Shown here: one piece after another, positions 45,299 to 56,662 of the stretch
Numbering within the stretch: position 1 is the stretch's first letter
Layout of the letters: every line of letters begins with the position of its first letter
DNA from: Mytilinidion resinicola
Taxonomy: Eukaryota > Ascomycota > Dothideomycetes > Mytilinidiales > Mytilinidiaceae
NCBI RefSeq assembly: GCF_010093595.1
Contig: NW_022985444.1
Span: 1,797,539-1,861,538, forward strand
Reading direction: 5' to 3'
DNA: 64,000 bases
Program-made: the position numbers and the translations under genes
Notes under the pieces: generated by a model
Databases searched by the model: none
Seen by the model: only the letters and a program-made list of their open reading frames with translations
What the model was told of the DNA's origin: nothing

Positions 45299-46951
45299 TG
45301 AGAGAGAAATAAATGGTCGAGATCGCACCGTCCATTCGAAGGGGATGGAAGTCCTCTAGGAGATATTGGAATTAGCATTACTGCTGTTCGAATCATGATA
45401 ACTAGTAAGATCGAAGGGATCCGGTAATATGATTGTCTTATTCCCTGGGTATATCCGGTGCGCTATTGACACGCTTGTTGATCCCTTGCGCCCGTCAGCG
45501 CGATAGTGGGCCAAACCCGAACTGTCACTGTCAGTCGCCCACCGGCCCCCGTTTTAGCCAGATAGCGGTGAGCTGGGACGCTGGAACGCGTTTGCGGAAG
45601 AAGGCGTGTGCGCGGAGCGAAAGAGGCGTCCGGATTTACAGACACTGTTGGGTGCTGGTCACGTGTCAAGCACATTTAACAGTCCTACGTCGCGAGTGAG
45701 ATCCCAACACACTGTATTTATGAAATTATGCAAGGTCCTGACTCCGCAACTGGACTGGCAACATTCTATGGAAGCATTGAGCAAATTCCTATTGTCTTAC
45801 CGTAGGAATGCTGCCAAGGAGGGGTTTTGAAAGGGCAGTGAAGGAGATATCCAAAATGGTGTTCCAAGGAGTTTCCAATTGACAGCAGCTCGAGCATGGA
45901 GAACAAATACGCAAAGCTGACAGGATTAATCGGCATGTTCCCTCGATGGTGCTTCAAACTGCCGAAGGGTCATCTTGTGATATACGGGCGAGTCAAAGCC
46001 ACCCCCGATTCAAGGACAACATGACTCTAAATTCTGTTATTGTGGATGCGAGAACCTCGTTATCTGGGTGGGCGCTTTTATTGCGGGTCATCAAGGGCAC
46101 TGCTTTTCTTTTTCGACGTCTTGGTATGCGGGTCCTCCTCGGTAAACGATAGAGGAGGCGCAGGTTCACTCAATTAGTTCGGACGCCACCACCTACGAAT
46201 TCAGAAGCAAGGCGTTTGTATTGGACTCGACCTGATCCTCTCGCTGAAAGCTCGAGGGGGCCGCAGCCCCGACTCCTTCTCGTTTTTGAGCTGCTTTGGA
46301 TCCACGATGATGATGCCTTAGCTCTCATGTTCGCTTGGGTATTGCAGTGACTCGGTCGACGGAGAAGCCCAGCTCGGCGCGCTAGTAGATCCCCTAACGC
46401 CAAGAAAGTAAAACAATGCGTCGTCGCTCAAGTGTCAGGCCCATTCAGGCGCTCTCGGTTCGCAATTTGACCCGCTTGGGTTGATCTGATATGCTGAACA
46501 GTTATGATGGAGATAACGTGTTAAGGACCTCAGGTGGGTTTCTCAATTGACCCTTAGGTCGCCCAAGCATTCCCGTTCTCCGCACCTCAGGGGGACCTAC
46601 GCAACTTGCTCCTGGTAATGACCCTGCTAGTCCTCCACGTAATGTCAAACGCCATGAGACTCCCTGCGCCCCCTTGCCGCAAATAGTCGGTGGTACGACG
46701 GGCAAAATGCAGGTACATTCTCACGCCTATATATACATACCAAACCGACCATACAAGCTTTGGTTAGTTTCTCCTGCAAACAGAAATCGCACAACGTAAC
46801 AATCCACAGATGTTTATGCAGGGCACTGTATCCAGTACAAAATAGTACATAGTACTTGGTCGCTTGTAGCTCGGAGTTTTTCTTCGCCTAGGGTCGGACT
46901 AATGTCATTAGCAATTAATTATACCGACCCCTGTAACCGGTCCACTATCCA
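45299..46951. other. Intergenic, no gene seen
   Basis: No frame with domain, splice or composition support on either strand. Confidence 0.45.
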
Positions 46952-47131
46952 ATCGACGTGCCTAGCATTTGGGAGGCTTTGTTCTCGGACATACAGATCC
47001 GCGCCCTGGAGAAGCAAAGGCTCACGGAAGATGGATAGATACTTGCGGTGATGGTCTCTGCCTCTGAAGGAGCTGGAGGAATGGTTACACATGTATTTAT
47101 CAAGATCTTAGCTGCGGGTGCTGGCCGCCGG
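46952..47131 (+). pseudogene. Possible cytochrome P450 fragment (I-helix region)
   Basis: Frame reads IDVPSIWEALFSDIQI then EKQRLTEDG-stop-ILAVMVSASEGAGG and THVFIKILA. This resembles the fungal P450 stretch before and through the I-helix (family pattern: SIFHALL, PPEEKSxxRLxxEGQxLVxAGxETT). TAG at 47036-47038 stands where Gln is usual. No heme-binding FxxGxRxCxG or N-terminal half was found nearby, so if real it is an isolated relic. Confidence 0.35.
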
Positions 47132-48259
47132 CACTCGGCTGCCGAGCACTCTGTATGCATGCACGACCCGGACTTCGGCGGGATCGTCCGCAATCGAGAC
47201 GTTACGGGTCTAGCCATACGCCTCACAACGGGGGGAAGCAGAGAAGCAACCCGGCCACCACATCTCTCCACATCCAACCACGGGGAACTGGAAAAGCGAC
47301 CCGCCACCGCCTCGACTCCACTGGACGGGACGGCTCGCGAGTCAGCATGACAACGGGAAGGGCCGTCACACCGTCAGAACCCTTCTTCGCAAATCTAACT
47401 GCGATTCCCGACCTCTGGTATCGAAGGATTCTATATAGTATACACAGCCCTTTTCTTGCGAAAGTCTTGTGGTGTTGCACCAACATCAACACGAATCCTA
47501 ACAATCTACTCGGATGCCGAAAGATTTAGCTTGCCAGACGAGCACTCCATGCAGCAGCATGCATCCATGGAGGACGCTCGGTTTTGGCGCGATCAGCAGG
47601 TCTGAGACCAACCTGACTCCTAGGCATGAACAGCTCGGCAGTGAGAAATGCGGCACGCCGGGATCGAAAACGAGTGACCCTGCGCAGGGGAAGTGGGTTC
47701 CCAACCCGACGCCTTGGATCCTCGGTTTCCGAAAGGTTGGCGTCCAAGAGCGGCGTCTGTCGCCAATAAGAGAATAGGCGGTGTGACGAAAACGGCCTTC
47801 CTCGAACTTTACTTGCAGCTGTTTTGACCTGGGACACCCCAGATGCTGGGACCAAGAACAGAGTTTAATCTAGTCAGGGGCCGAGTCCTTCTTCGGCTTC
47901 GAGGACTCCAAGGACGGCTCTCCCGACGGAGAACTAACTCTTCAGACCGGGGCCTCTCTAGAGTCCCTGTTGAAAAGCTTTGCTTGCAACGGTGTTACTT
48001 GTGGGGCTGTGGGGCCAGCCTCAATTCCAAGCGAAGTGCTCTCTGTACATCATTCGCATGTTCCATCACCCTGTAGGTTCACAGGGTGGTGAGATCATCA
48101 CGACCCCCAGGAACGCATCGCCAAGGTCAGTTCTGCCCGCAAAGAGGCTTCATAGGCGCTCATGCCTCTTGACCTCCTTACTTCAATAAATCTCTTCGTG
48201 TCCTCTTTGCGCTTTTTGTTCGCACTCACCAGCCTTCCAAGTTCCGCTCCACCGCAATC
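47132..48259. other. Intergenic, no gene seen
   Basis: GC-rich, with several short open frames in overlapping phases but no recognisable product. Confidence 0.45.
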
Positions 48260-49624
48260 ATGCTCAAAGAAAAGGCACTGACGCTGGTGGTGGTGAACTT
48301 CGTCTTTTTCCCAATTGCTGCCATTTCATTGGCTATGCGAGTATATGTTCGAGCTACTCGAGGAGCTGTAGGCACAGACGACTACCTATTACTCGTCGGT
48401 CTGGTAAGTACCCTCGTTGACCCAATAGAGCTTTGCTCTAGCAGAGTAGGAAAATTAATGTTGCAACAGGTTCTATTTGCTCTAACGATTTCTATGTCAA
48501 CGGTTGCCGCTTATCATGGAGTTGGCGTTCATCACTACGGTGCTACTGCCGCACAGATGCGTGATGGAGTGATGGTACGCTCATTATAGCCGTCAAACTT
48601 TGGCTTGCCCGCTGAGTTATCCTGCTAATAGAGATTAGTACTTCTCCTTCTGGCAGATATTCTTCATCACGAGCACGGTTCCAATAAAAGCGTCTATCTG
48701 CATCTCGCTTCTACGCATCACGACCAACAAAGTGAACAGAATAATCCTGTGGACACTTATAGTACTGTCGTCTATCGCAGCACTTATTTCCAACGTTGTA
48801 GTATGGTCGACTTGCCGCCCTATGGCATTTACCTGGGACAAGACAATCAAGGGGGGGAAATGCAGTTCCATCGATATAATCCTCGCTCTTAGCTATCTAG
48901 TATCGGGATCGAACATCATTACGGACTGGACCTGCGCGATACTGCCGGCATTTATCCTCTATGACATTCAAATGCGCACGAAGCTTAAGATTTCCATCTG
49001 CCTGGTTTTGGGTATGGGTGCTGTGTAAGTCTAACCTTGGAATACCGTGTGCTACTGCAAGCTTGCTAACCAAATACTTCGTAAAGGGCGAGTACCGCGA
49101 CTTTGATACGCTTGAAATTCATTCCTAACTACAAAAATGCAAACGACTACCTTTGTAAGAATGCTTGCCCTCTGAGAATCGCCGCGGCTACTAACTCTTA
49201 TATCCTTGCAGATGGATTGGCAGATATTGCGATCTGGTCAGTAGTTGAGATTGGACTTGGTATCATCGCCGGATCGATTGCCACGCTGAAGCCACTCTTC
49301 AACAAGATCTTTGGTAGCTCGAAGGACCCCTCCCCGTACACGAACGACCACACTCCAAGGCCATTTCCCGGAAGTTACCGACTACGCGACGTTTCGAAAG
49401 GCGGACTGGAAACGACAGTAAGGGGAGGAGAGCGTAGCGATATTAGTGATGAGGATACGGCGAGCCAAAGAAGGATGCTACGGAGCGTTGCGATTGAGGG
49501 GCACCATCCGGAGGGACATAGTCCGCCAAGGCAAAATCTGGAAGGCATCAAAGTTACCTACGACATCAGCGTGAGCAACGATCGGGACGACAAGAAGGAG
49601 AGGAAGGTGGAAGAGATGATATAA
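48260..49624 (+). CDS. Pth11-like fungal rhodopsin-domain integral membrane protein
   Basis: Five exons: 48260-48403, 48470-48574, 48639-49024, 49087-49154 and 49212-49624; 371 aa, phases consistent. Seven hydrophobic segments: VVVNFVFFPIAAISLAMRVYVRA, DDYLLLVGLVLFALTISMSTV, IFFITSTVPIKASICISLLRI, IILWTLIVLSSIAALISNVVVW, DIILALSYLVSGSNIITDWTCAILP, ISICLVLGMGAVASTATLIRL and the last around DIAIWSVVEIGLGIIAGSIATL. TDDYLLLVG, YHGVGVHH, RPMAFTW and the final DIAIWSVVEIGLGI are hallmarks of the fungal rhodopsin-domain family that includes Magnaporthe Pth11-type receptors. The charged cytosolic tail (about 110 aa) is likely to be regulatory. It has no CFEM domain. Ligand unknown. Confidence 0.88.
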
Positions 49625-50313
49625 TTAGTTGAGGTCATATTATTGGTCGTTAGGTTGCACGTTTCAAAGGCAAAAAGGAGTCTAGGCATATGTATCAGTG
49701 CGGAATAGGAATCGCTTCATAACGCTACCGGCAGGTCTAGTGCTGATAAGTCGGAAACTTAAGCTCAATTGAAAGGATCTCGGGCCTTCTTGTTTTTGAC
49801 AGAATTGGAATCATGACTTATGATTCTTGCGAGAGAAGATCTTCGGTAGTCCTTGTCACGGTTGATAGCACTAGACAGCGAGGTCCTGAATTGGACAGCG
49901 AGGACCTGAACTAATCGGCGAGGACCTGAATCAGACCTCAAGGATGAGGCACCGGCACTTGCCGCCAAGACTGCATCATGCATTAGCTACGAAGGCCTCG
50001 AGTGATAGTATCGTGAGCCCCGCCCGGTACTCTGGGTAGCCTATGGCGTGTCACGGCTTCGTGGCACGTACAGTAGCGAAGCATATGCAGGTATGCTGCA
50101 ATGCGGGCGGAACGATTCATGGCCAAGTGTGGGGGCATGAGCCGACCCGCGGGCAGATACAAATCAATCCTACTGCAAACGTATTTGACCGTAACGGCAT
50201 AATCCAGACGCCTCAGCCGCCTGGCCCTTGCTATCTGCATATATAGCCGTATCTTCCTCACTCTGTCCGCTCCTCCAACCTCACACTTCCAATTTTCCTA
50301 CATCACCGAAAAC
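49625..50313. other. Intergenic with short repeat and TATA-like site
   Basis: GCGAGGTCCTGAA/GCGAGGACCTGAA recurs three times between about 49877 and 49935 with a period of 20-22 bases. A TATA-like ATATATAG at 50239-50246 lies about 70 bases before the next ATG. No gene seen. Confidence 0.5.
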
Positions 50314-51464
50314 ATGTCTGCTATACCTGTTTCTGCCCAGCTGAGCCCGGAGCAAGTCGCTGCTCCCGTGAGCGGCGCTTCACTCAAGGGCAAGAGTGCT
50401 TTAATAACAGGCGGAGCATCAGGGCTTGGTGCTGCCGTCGCGCTCGCGTATGCCGAGAAAGGGTGTGTTAAGATAGTCTCTCTTAACCTAATGACTATAA
50501 ACCGCAACACTTAGAACACTTCTGCTAATCTGATCTTAATCTAGTGCCTATGTTACGATAGCTGATATCAACGAAAAGCTCGGTAACGAATACACGAAAT
50601 CGCTCCAAGAGAAAGGCCTGCAGTATGTCGAATTCGCACACCATTTAACCCCCCTCGGCTCAGGTGATCTGATTCGATTAGCGTCCAATTCATCGCCGCA
50701 GACGTAACATCCTGGGAGTCCCAAATCGCCGCTTTCAAAGCGACTGTCAAGTTCTCCCCAACCCACGATGCGATCGACATCGTCGTCGCTTCCGCCGGCG
50801 TGGCCGGAGACCTGTGGTCTGACCCCAAAGAACCTCCATTCACGCTGGAGACGAATCCTCCAGCTCCAAACATCAGTGCGTTCAAGATCAACAGCATTGG
50901 CCTGTACTACACGGCCAAGCTGTTCGAGCTGTACTCCAAGCTGCCGCGTTCGGTGCCTGCCGCAGATCCGCCGGTTCTCATCCTGGTCGCGTCGCTGGTC
51001 GCGTATCTCGATTTCCCGCTGATGAGCAGCTACACCTCGTCCAAGTACGCTGCGCGTGGGCTCTTCCGCGTCATCCGTCCGCTTCTTTCGGCCAAGGGCA
51101 TCCGAGTCAATCTCATTGCGCCTTGGATTATCGAGACGCCTCTCGTGACGGATTTGGTGAAGCTGTTCGCGGCAATTGGCGCGCCGCCGGGAGAAGTGAA
51201 GCAGGTTGTTGAGGCTGCTATGTTGTTTGCTGACGATAAGACTATCAACGGTGAGTTTCATGTCAAACCTACTCAGATGCTTTTGCTGATATATCATGCG
51301 TCTTGTTAGGCCGAGCCATTGCCACCGGTCCCAAGAGGAATCTGGATCTCGGTGATGATGTTGCAGGAGGAGATGGAGGCAAGGTCATGGCCGGGTTTTT
51401 CGAAACGGAGTTGCCTAACTGGCCTACGCACTCCGCTGGAATCGCGAAGTTGTTGGGTTTCTAA
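50314..51464 (+). CDS. Short-chain dehydrogenase/reductase (15-PGDH-like)
   Basis: Four exons: 50314-50462, 50545-50622, 50682-51250 and 51310-51464; 316 aa. Rossmann motif ALITGGASGLGAAVALAYAEKG, YVTIADINEK (acidic residue favouring NAD), VVASAGVAGD (NAG equivalent), VLILVASLVAYLDFP and catalytic SSYTSSKYAARG (Tyr-x3-Lys), then INLIAPWIIETPL-type sequence IRVNLIAPW. The C-terminal extension (about 50 aa, ATGPKRNLDLGDDV) is typical of the fungal 15-hydroxyprostaglandin-dehydrogenase-like SDR group. Soluble oxidoreductase, substrate unknown. The complete active site contrasts with the atypical SDR at 44.2 kb. Confidence 0.9.
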
Positions 51465-52013
51465 GTAAAGAAAGCCTTTAGAGTATAGCGACCAGCGAAC
51501 TTTGAGCGTTGCTTTTGTCAGATAGATCCTCTCAAAAGCGAGGGTCTTTCTCGCGCAGAATATGATATGTCCATTCCAATATCTCGATGCAGGTCCATGG
51601 TGGGCCATCTTGAGGTTTGCTCTTCCGTCTCATGGGTAAGCAATCTCGTGGAATTTGAGCTGTATCTTGACTAGTTTGCTTCCTAGCAACGGGAGCTCTG
51701 CTAACAGCGCTGTCTAGCTTCCAGGAACGGCACCCAAGCAGTGGCCTATCACTTTCCTTAGACTCGTTGCTCAACAATGTAACCTAAGGCGACCGGGCTT
51801 TATTTAGTGGAATTCAGGGGCAATCCGGCAAGAATAATCGAAGAAGGATGCGGCCTTTACCCTCCATTGTTCTTGCCCCATCTTCCTTCGCCCGTCTATT
51901 TCCCATAACTCTTCTCTTTCTCATTCACTGTCTCAATTATAATTGCGATCACTCTATCTAATCATCCCGCCTACTTCTGCGTTTACTCCCGTTTTCCATG
52001 CCGACGTCTTCTA
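51465..52013. other. Intergenic
   Basis: No gene seen; ends at the MITE insertion. Confidence 0.5.
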
Positions 52014-52241
52014 CAGCACTAGGTCATAAGTCTGGGCACACGGGTTTTATCACTACTTGGCTCCAATCTTGCTCACTCGAGACCACGGCGAGGAGCAGCC
52101 CAGCTAGTAACTAGCTAGTTAGTCAAGAGGCAGTCTAATTTACACTGCTTGAAACCTGACATCATGCCTAGGTTTGTGAAATTCTATGGGGTACCCCAAG
52201 CAGTGGTGAACGCGTGTACACAGACTTATGACCTGTCACTG
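52014..52241. mobile_element. MITE of Tc1/mariner type, copy B, with TA target duplication
   Basis: A 228-base non-coding element flanked by TA (52012-52013 and 52242-52243). Terminal inverted repeats: the left starts CAGCACTAGGTCATAAGTC; the right, read on the other strand, starts CAGTGACAGGTCATAAGTC. Similarity extends about 40 bases inward. Internal sequence is shared with copy C (62503-62728, opposite orientation) and relic A (about 6441-6570). No transposase frame, so it is non-autonomous. Confidence 0.8.
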
Positions 52242-52389
52242 TAGGGCCCAAGTCGCTGCCACGCAATCTGATCTAATGTGGCTTTCGAACAACATTTACT
52301 TCGCTGAGGTGTCCTTCTGTATTCGAAAACAGCGCGAGAATAGCCCTATCTCAGAGACGCGCCAAGCGGAAAGGTGTGCCTGAATCGCA

Positions 52390-53742
52390 TCACGACAATG
52401 ATGAACATCGCATGCTCTGTATCAGCACTAAAGCACCCCAAACGGAGGAAAGCACATAGTATACAAGTTCATGGTCGTGCTTTGGATGGTAAGCTCCAAG
52501 CCTTTCATTTCCATCTAGCAAGGAAATATTTCCATTCCCCAAGACATTAATGAGTCTCATATCAAGGATTCCTGATGCAAGTTGCGCAGGCTTATTCGAG
52601 AAGTGCATGTTCTTGAGAGCGAGGATTAAGATGCACGTGCTATAGCTGTATTGGTCTTCGTTCAACAGGGTGGAGTTGAGCCGGTAGTGAAACCCAACAA
52701 CATTTGCGATGATGGCAATGCGGTCAGATGGTACCAAGTTATCGCAGCTTTCCATCATCTCAAACGTTTTCAGTAAGTTGTCCCAGTCCGTGATGGTATC
52801 TAGATACCCTCGATGATTCAAAGGAGATGGTGCCATGATTTCTTGGATACTCTTGTCGATATTCCCAAAATAGTAGTCTCTTGGCGTACAATTGAATGGG
52901 CCTCTGCTAGAAGAATATGGGTCGATGTAGATATCAGAACTGGAGTGATCGAATCTCTCGACGGTGAGATTGGGATTGATTGGAATCAAGTACCATAGAG
53001 CTGAGGCACAGTGCCGCTCCTGGAAAGTCCAAGTTCGCATGAACCATCTGTCCTGGGTAATATGGCGGAGAATTCTCTCGGTCATCTCTTCAGTCTTAGC
53101 TCCTGATCTTATGATATTCGTTTGAAACCTCCTCTAAAATTCTTTCGTATCCGTAACGAAGAATTCTTCCAAATTATCCAGGAAGCTTTGGCTCGATATC
53201 TTGGTGGAGAGAATTGCGGCTGTAAATGTGCTCTGTGAGTACACGCGATGCATGATTCGCAGATGTCTCTCAATATCGGCAGGATCGGTCTGGTCAATGC
53301 ATTCCTGATCGATCCAAACTCGAGGACTCCCGCCCAGCGAAGCCTCTTTGGACCGTGCGAAGCAAAACGCCCGATGAATAATTTCGACGTGACATCTAGG
53401 CGGCCGGAAAACTCCACCAGCCCATATGACATAGTCAGGAAACGACTTGTTCTTGTCTTGCGAATTGTCATGGTCCCAAGTGTATGAGACCGCGACCTAA
53501 GGTATCCGCTGCATGCGTTCCGAAGGATCTGTGACCTTAAGATGGACTCTCTTCACACTCCCGTCGGCATCGAAGCTCGGAGTACCATGAGGAACGAGAA
53601 ACCGCAAGTTGATAGGCGCAGACTCTATATGAAGCTGGGCTTCTTCTACAAGGGCGACCTCTTGGATCTCATCTATACTGGCTTGTAAGGCTTCCAAAGA
53701 GCCATGGATGTCGCCAAAGGTGAGTGCTGTGTCCCGTTGCAT
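52390..53742 (-). pseudogene. HET-domain protein, paralogue 1, two in-frame stops
   Basis: One continuous frame (451 codons with final stop) interrupted only by TAG at 53499-53497 and TAG at 53136-53134. N-terminus MQRDTALTFGDIHGSLEALQ, nearly identical to the intact paralogue at 54.4-55.8 kb. HET blocks: VAVSYTWDH after the first stop (Tyr of YVAVSYTW is replaced by the stop), VWIDQECIDQTDPADIERHL, RIMHRVYSQSTFTAAILS, and DRWFMRTWTFQERH after the second stop. HET proteins trigger heterokaryon incompatibility and programmed cell death in many ascomycetes. With two stops this copy is probably inactive, though ATG 53085 could give a 231-aa C-terminal fragment. The MITE copy B lies 150 bases past its end. 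Confidence 0.85.
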
Positions 53743-54359
53743 AGTGGCACAATCGTTCTTTTGGTCTCTACGGCTACAAAACGTGTGCTGGGGTGCTCTT
53801 CAGGTAAGGTGATGAATGAGACATGCAATGGTGGGTGAAGCTTACAAGATTGTAGTGCTGACTTGAAGTAGAAATGTAACTGGTGGAGTGTCTGCATGAA
53901 TGTCCGGATGGTCTGTTCTCCGAAAGTGTTGAAGCTCAAGTGTGTATAAGGGGGATGGTGTTGCTAGGCTGAAGTAGCGGAGCGGAGCACATCAGGCCGA
54001 GAGGATCCATGCGGAGTTCATGCACGCCAAGCATGAGGCGTTTTCAGCTGTCCCATTTTGCTGAGATGCATATGCAAGCTGTTGCTGGCAAAGACTTGGT
54101 ATACATGCAAACAAATTTCTATCCGCCCCACAGACTCATTCGCTTCACTCATCAAAGAGTGAGTCGACGGTCTTGTGAAGGATTACCCCACATAAATCGC
54201 TAGTCAATTAAAATCTTCCGTGGGTGGCCTGTATCACATCCTCAAAACTTCACATCTCGCCCATATCCCTCAAAATCTGGTGAGTATTCCCAAACGGTGG
54301 TAAAGAAAGACGCACAGACATCTATCTGCAGACTTCAGCGGACAACGACTGGTTTCTTA
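53743..54359. other. Intergenic between HET paralogues, part of the duplicated unit
   Basis: Contains TTCATGCACGCCAAG (near 54018) and CCACAGACTCATTCGCTTC (near 54130), both repeated at 56.3 and 56.5 kb, so the flanks were duplicated with the gene. Confidence 0.6.
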
Positions 54360-55772
54360 CTAGTAAGGATCTGGGTTCATCCAATTGTGTGCTTTTGAGT
54401 AGTCTTCCAGGTTGGCAAGGGTTTCTTCGAGCGTTTTTTTGAGGAGGCCCCATGATGGTCGTAGTTCTAAAGGATGGCTGACGAACCATCCGGAATTTTT
54501 CAAGGCCAGAACCAGAATACACGTACTATAGCTATATCGTTCGTGGTTCAGCAGCGTAGACTTTAATCGGGCCGGAAACTTGTTGACGCTGGCAAATATG
54601 GCTATCCTATCAGATACAACGAGGTTATCGCAGGTCTCCATAATTTGGTGTGTCTTTTGTATGTTGCCAAAGAAAGTCTGGTTGGAGTTTATGCCAGTTT
54701 TTATGGGAGCCTGTGGGTGAGTTGGCAGTACAGCCTGCGGGCTATATGGAGGGAGAGCAAAGTGGCTTTCGAGTATAAGTGCGAGGCCGCGTGTCGTGTC
54801 CCAGCTGTGGTCGCTCCATCGACACAACCTCCTGAAAAGGAACAGCTTCTCGAGACAAATGTCTGAACCGACTCTTTCTAGTCGCTTGAGTTGGACGGTC
54901 GTACCGACGGGGATCAAGAAATGTACACGTGACCCGCAGTGCTTTTCTTGAAAAGTCCAAGTTCTCCTAAACCATCTGTCTTGGGTGACATAGTTGAAGG
55001 CTCTCTGGACGGGTCCAAGAATTGAAACAGGGTGATTTTTCCGATCCGTCAAAGTCAAAAGTGCGAAGTCTTCACGCCGGGGTGTGCGATTTGTACCGAG
55101 GTCCCAGTGGAGGAATATGTCGAGAGCGTCTACAAGACGTTGTGCTAAGATTGTCGAAGACAAAACGGCGACAGTAAACGCACTCTCAGAGTAGATCTTG
55201 TGCATTATCTGCAAATGGCTCTCAAGATCATCAGGGTTGTCTTGATCTATGCATTCTTGATCAATCCAGAGTCGAGGCTGAGGTAGCTTTGCAGCGGCAA
55301 AACACATAGCTCTGTGAAGGACTTCAACGTGGCATTTTGCCGGGCGGTAGGTAGATGCTCCAGTCCAGATATAGTATTCCGGGAGAGGATCATAACCATC
55401 TTCAAGTTTGTGTGATTTGGCGTGGTCCCAGGTATAGGAGACTGCAATGTATGGTTGCGAATGTACATACTCGGAAAGATCTGTAAGCCGAAGGTGTATC
55501 TGTTTTCCAGTGTTAGGAGGTGTATGGCATCCGGTTGTAGATGTTGGAATTTCACAGGGAACGAGATGACGCAGGCGAAATGGTTTCGCATAATCATGCG
55601 TAAAATCATTGAACCTGGAAAACCTCGGGAAACTGTTGGCCTCAGCTTGAAACGCCCCCATTGAACCAGGTTCATCAACCATGGCAACTCTCTGTATCTC
55701 GTCGATGCTTGCTTGGAAATTCTTTAAGGTCCCATGAATGTCTTCGAATGTAAGCGCCGTATCTCGCTGCAT
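54360..55772 (-). CDS. HET-domain (heterokaryon incompatibility) protein, intact
   Basis: A single exon, 470 aa, ATG 55772 (MQRDTALTFEDIHGTLKNFQ). The HET domain (PF06985) begins at about residue 107: PYIAVSYTWDHAKS; then RLWIDQECIDQDNPDDLESHLQ (about 167-188), IMHKIYSESAFTVAVLSS (about 189-206) and DRWFRRTWTFQEKHCGS. The C-terminal region (FFGNIQKTHQIMETCDNLVVSDRIAIFA) is shared with paralogue 1. This is the only uninterrupted HET gene of the four loci here. HET-domain proteins recognise non-self partners and induce growth arrest or cell death after hyphal fusion; the partner here is unknown. No NACHT/WD repeats, so it is a HET-only type. Confidence 0.9.
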   Translation of the reverse strand: MQRDTALTFEDIHGTLKNFQASIDEIQRVAMVDEPGSMGAFQAEANSFPRFSRFNDFTHDYAKPFRLRHLVPCEIPTSTTGCHTPPNTGKQIHLRLTDLSEYVHSQPYIAVSYTWDHAKSHKLEDGYDPLPEYYIWTGASTYRPAKCHVEVLHRAMCFAAAKLPQPRLWIDQECIDQDNPDDLESHLQIMHKIYSESAFTVAVLSSTILAQRLVDALDIFLHWDLGTNRTPRREDFALLTLTDRKNHPVSILGPVQRAFNYVTQDRWFRRTWTFQEKHCGSRVHFLIPVGTTVQLKRLERVGSDICLEKLFLFRRLCRWSDHSWDTTRGLALILESHFALPPYSPQAVLPTHPQAPIKTGINSNQTFFGNIQKTHQIMETCDNLVVSDRIAIFASVNKFPARLKSTLLNHERYSYSTCILVLALKNSGWFVSHPLELRPSWGLLKKTLEETLANLEDYSKAHNWMNPDPY

Positions 55773-56524
55773 GATTGAAATCCGGTCGCCGGTGCCTCGA
55801 TATATAAAGCTTTGGTGTTGGATGTGTAGCGTAAAGTTGGGTAGATTGGTTTAGTTTGGGCCTACTTTGACGCTGTTTGAGGTCCCACAGCATCTCATGA
55901 AATAGGGAATGAGATGTAAAGATGTCGGTATCGTAAATCGATTTGATGTTGAGGCCAGTCCCTCGGGCTGCTCAGAAGCTCTCCAAAATACTACGAAAGT
56001 TCGTAGCCTAATGGAACTATTCCCCTCTTTGATCCAAAGCTTCAGAATTGGTGATGTAGAGATGATGTAGAGACGGAGCGAATGATGGCTCGATGATGTT
56101 GGAAGCGCTGCAGCCTCGTCGCGCACCATCCGACGTCGACTTTCTCACGTGTGCGCGCACTTCCGCCAAGGCACGCACGAACAAAATGTAAGCACACCCA
56201 AACTTAGAAGTAACTGTTGACTGGACAAATGGTGCTTGTAAAGATGTTGGTGATCCCAGGCTGAAGCAGCGTGGTGTTTTAGGCTGAAACGGCTTCGTGG
56301 CGAAGCTCATGCACGCCAAGAACAAGGCGTTCCCGAGTGGAATGGGAGCCGTCCTTGCCGGCATCTGGTTGTAATAGCAATGCTTGTTGGGATGATCATA
56401 TATTGTATGCTAATCCGTAGATGATTGGAAGTACGCGGTGTCTATTTGAATGGTGGAAAGATAAAAAAACGCTAGGAGGGAGTTCTGAATACGGGTTTAG
56501 ATTCTCATATATCCGTCCCACAGA
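55773..56524. other. Upstream region of the intact HET gene, duplicated flank
   Basis: Includes CTCATGCACGCCAAGAACAAGG near 56306 and CGTCCCACAGACTAATTCGC near 56515, matching the flank of paralogue 1. Confidence 0.55.
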
Positions 56525-56662
56525 CTAATTCGCTTGCCCTCGTGCAGTTGAGGTTGTGGATCCTCGAGCAAGAGTAAGATTCGGATCAATTACTTGAGCA
56601 AGAGCAAGACTCTCTATTTGTTCGATATTCGCCCTGAGAGCCTCGATTGAGCTAGAATGTGG
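56525..56662 (-). pseudogene. Relic of a third HET paralogue (N-terminal fragment)
   Basis: Frame SSIEALRANIEQIESLALAQVIDPN aligns with SLEALQASIDEIQEVALVEE and TLKNFQASIDEIQRVAMVDE at the N-termini of the other two minus-strand paralogues. It ends after 20 more residues, exactly where the duplicated downstream flank begins. TATGCACGCCAAG (near 56824), the shared upstream motif, lies about 160 bases upstream. No HET domain remains. Confidence 0.6.

Noticed and set aside
46945..47307. 121-codon minus-strand open frame
   Set aside because: Shadow of the plus-strand P450-like frame; no domain and no splice support.
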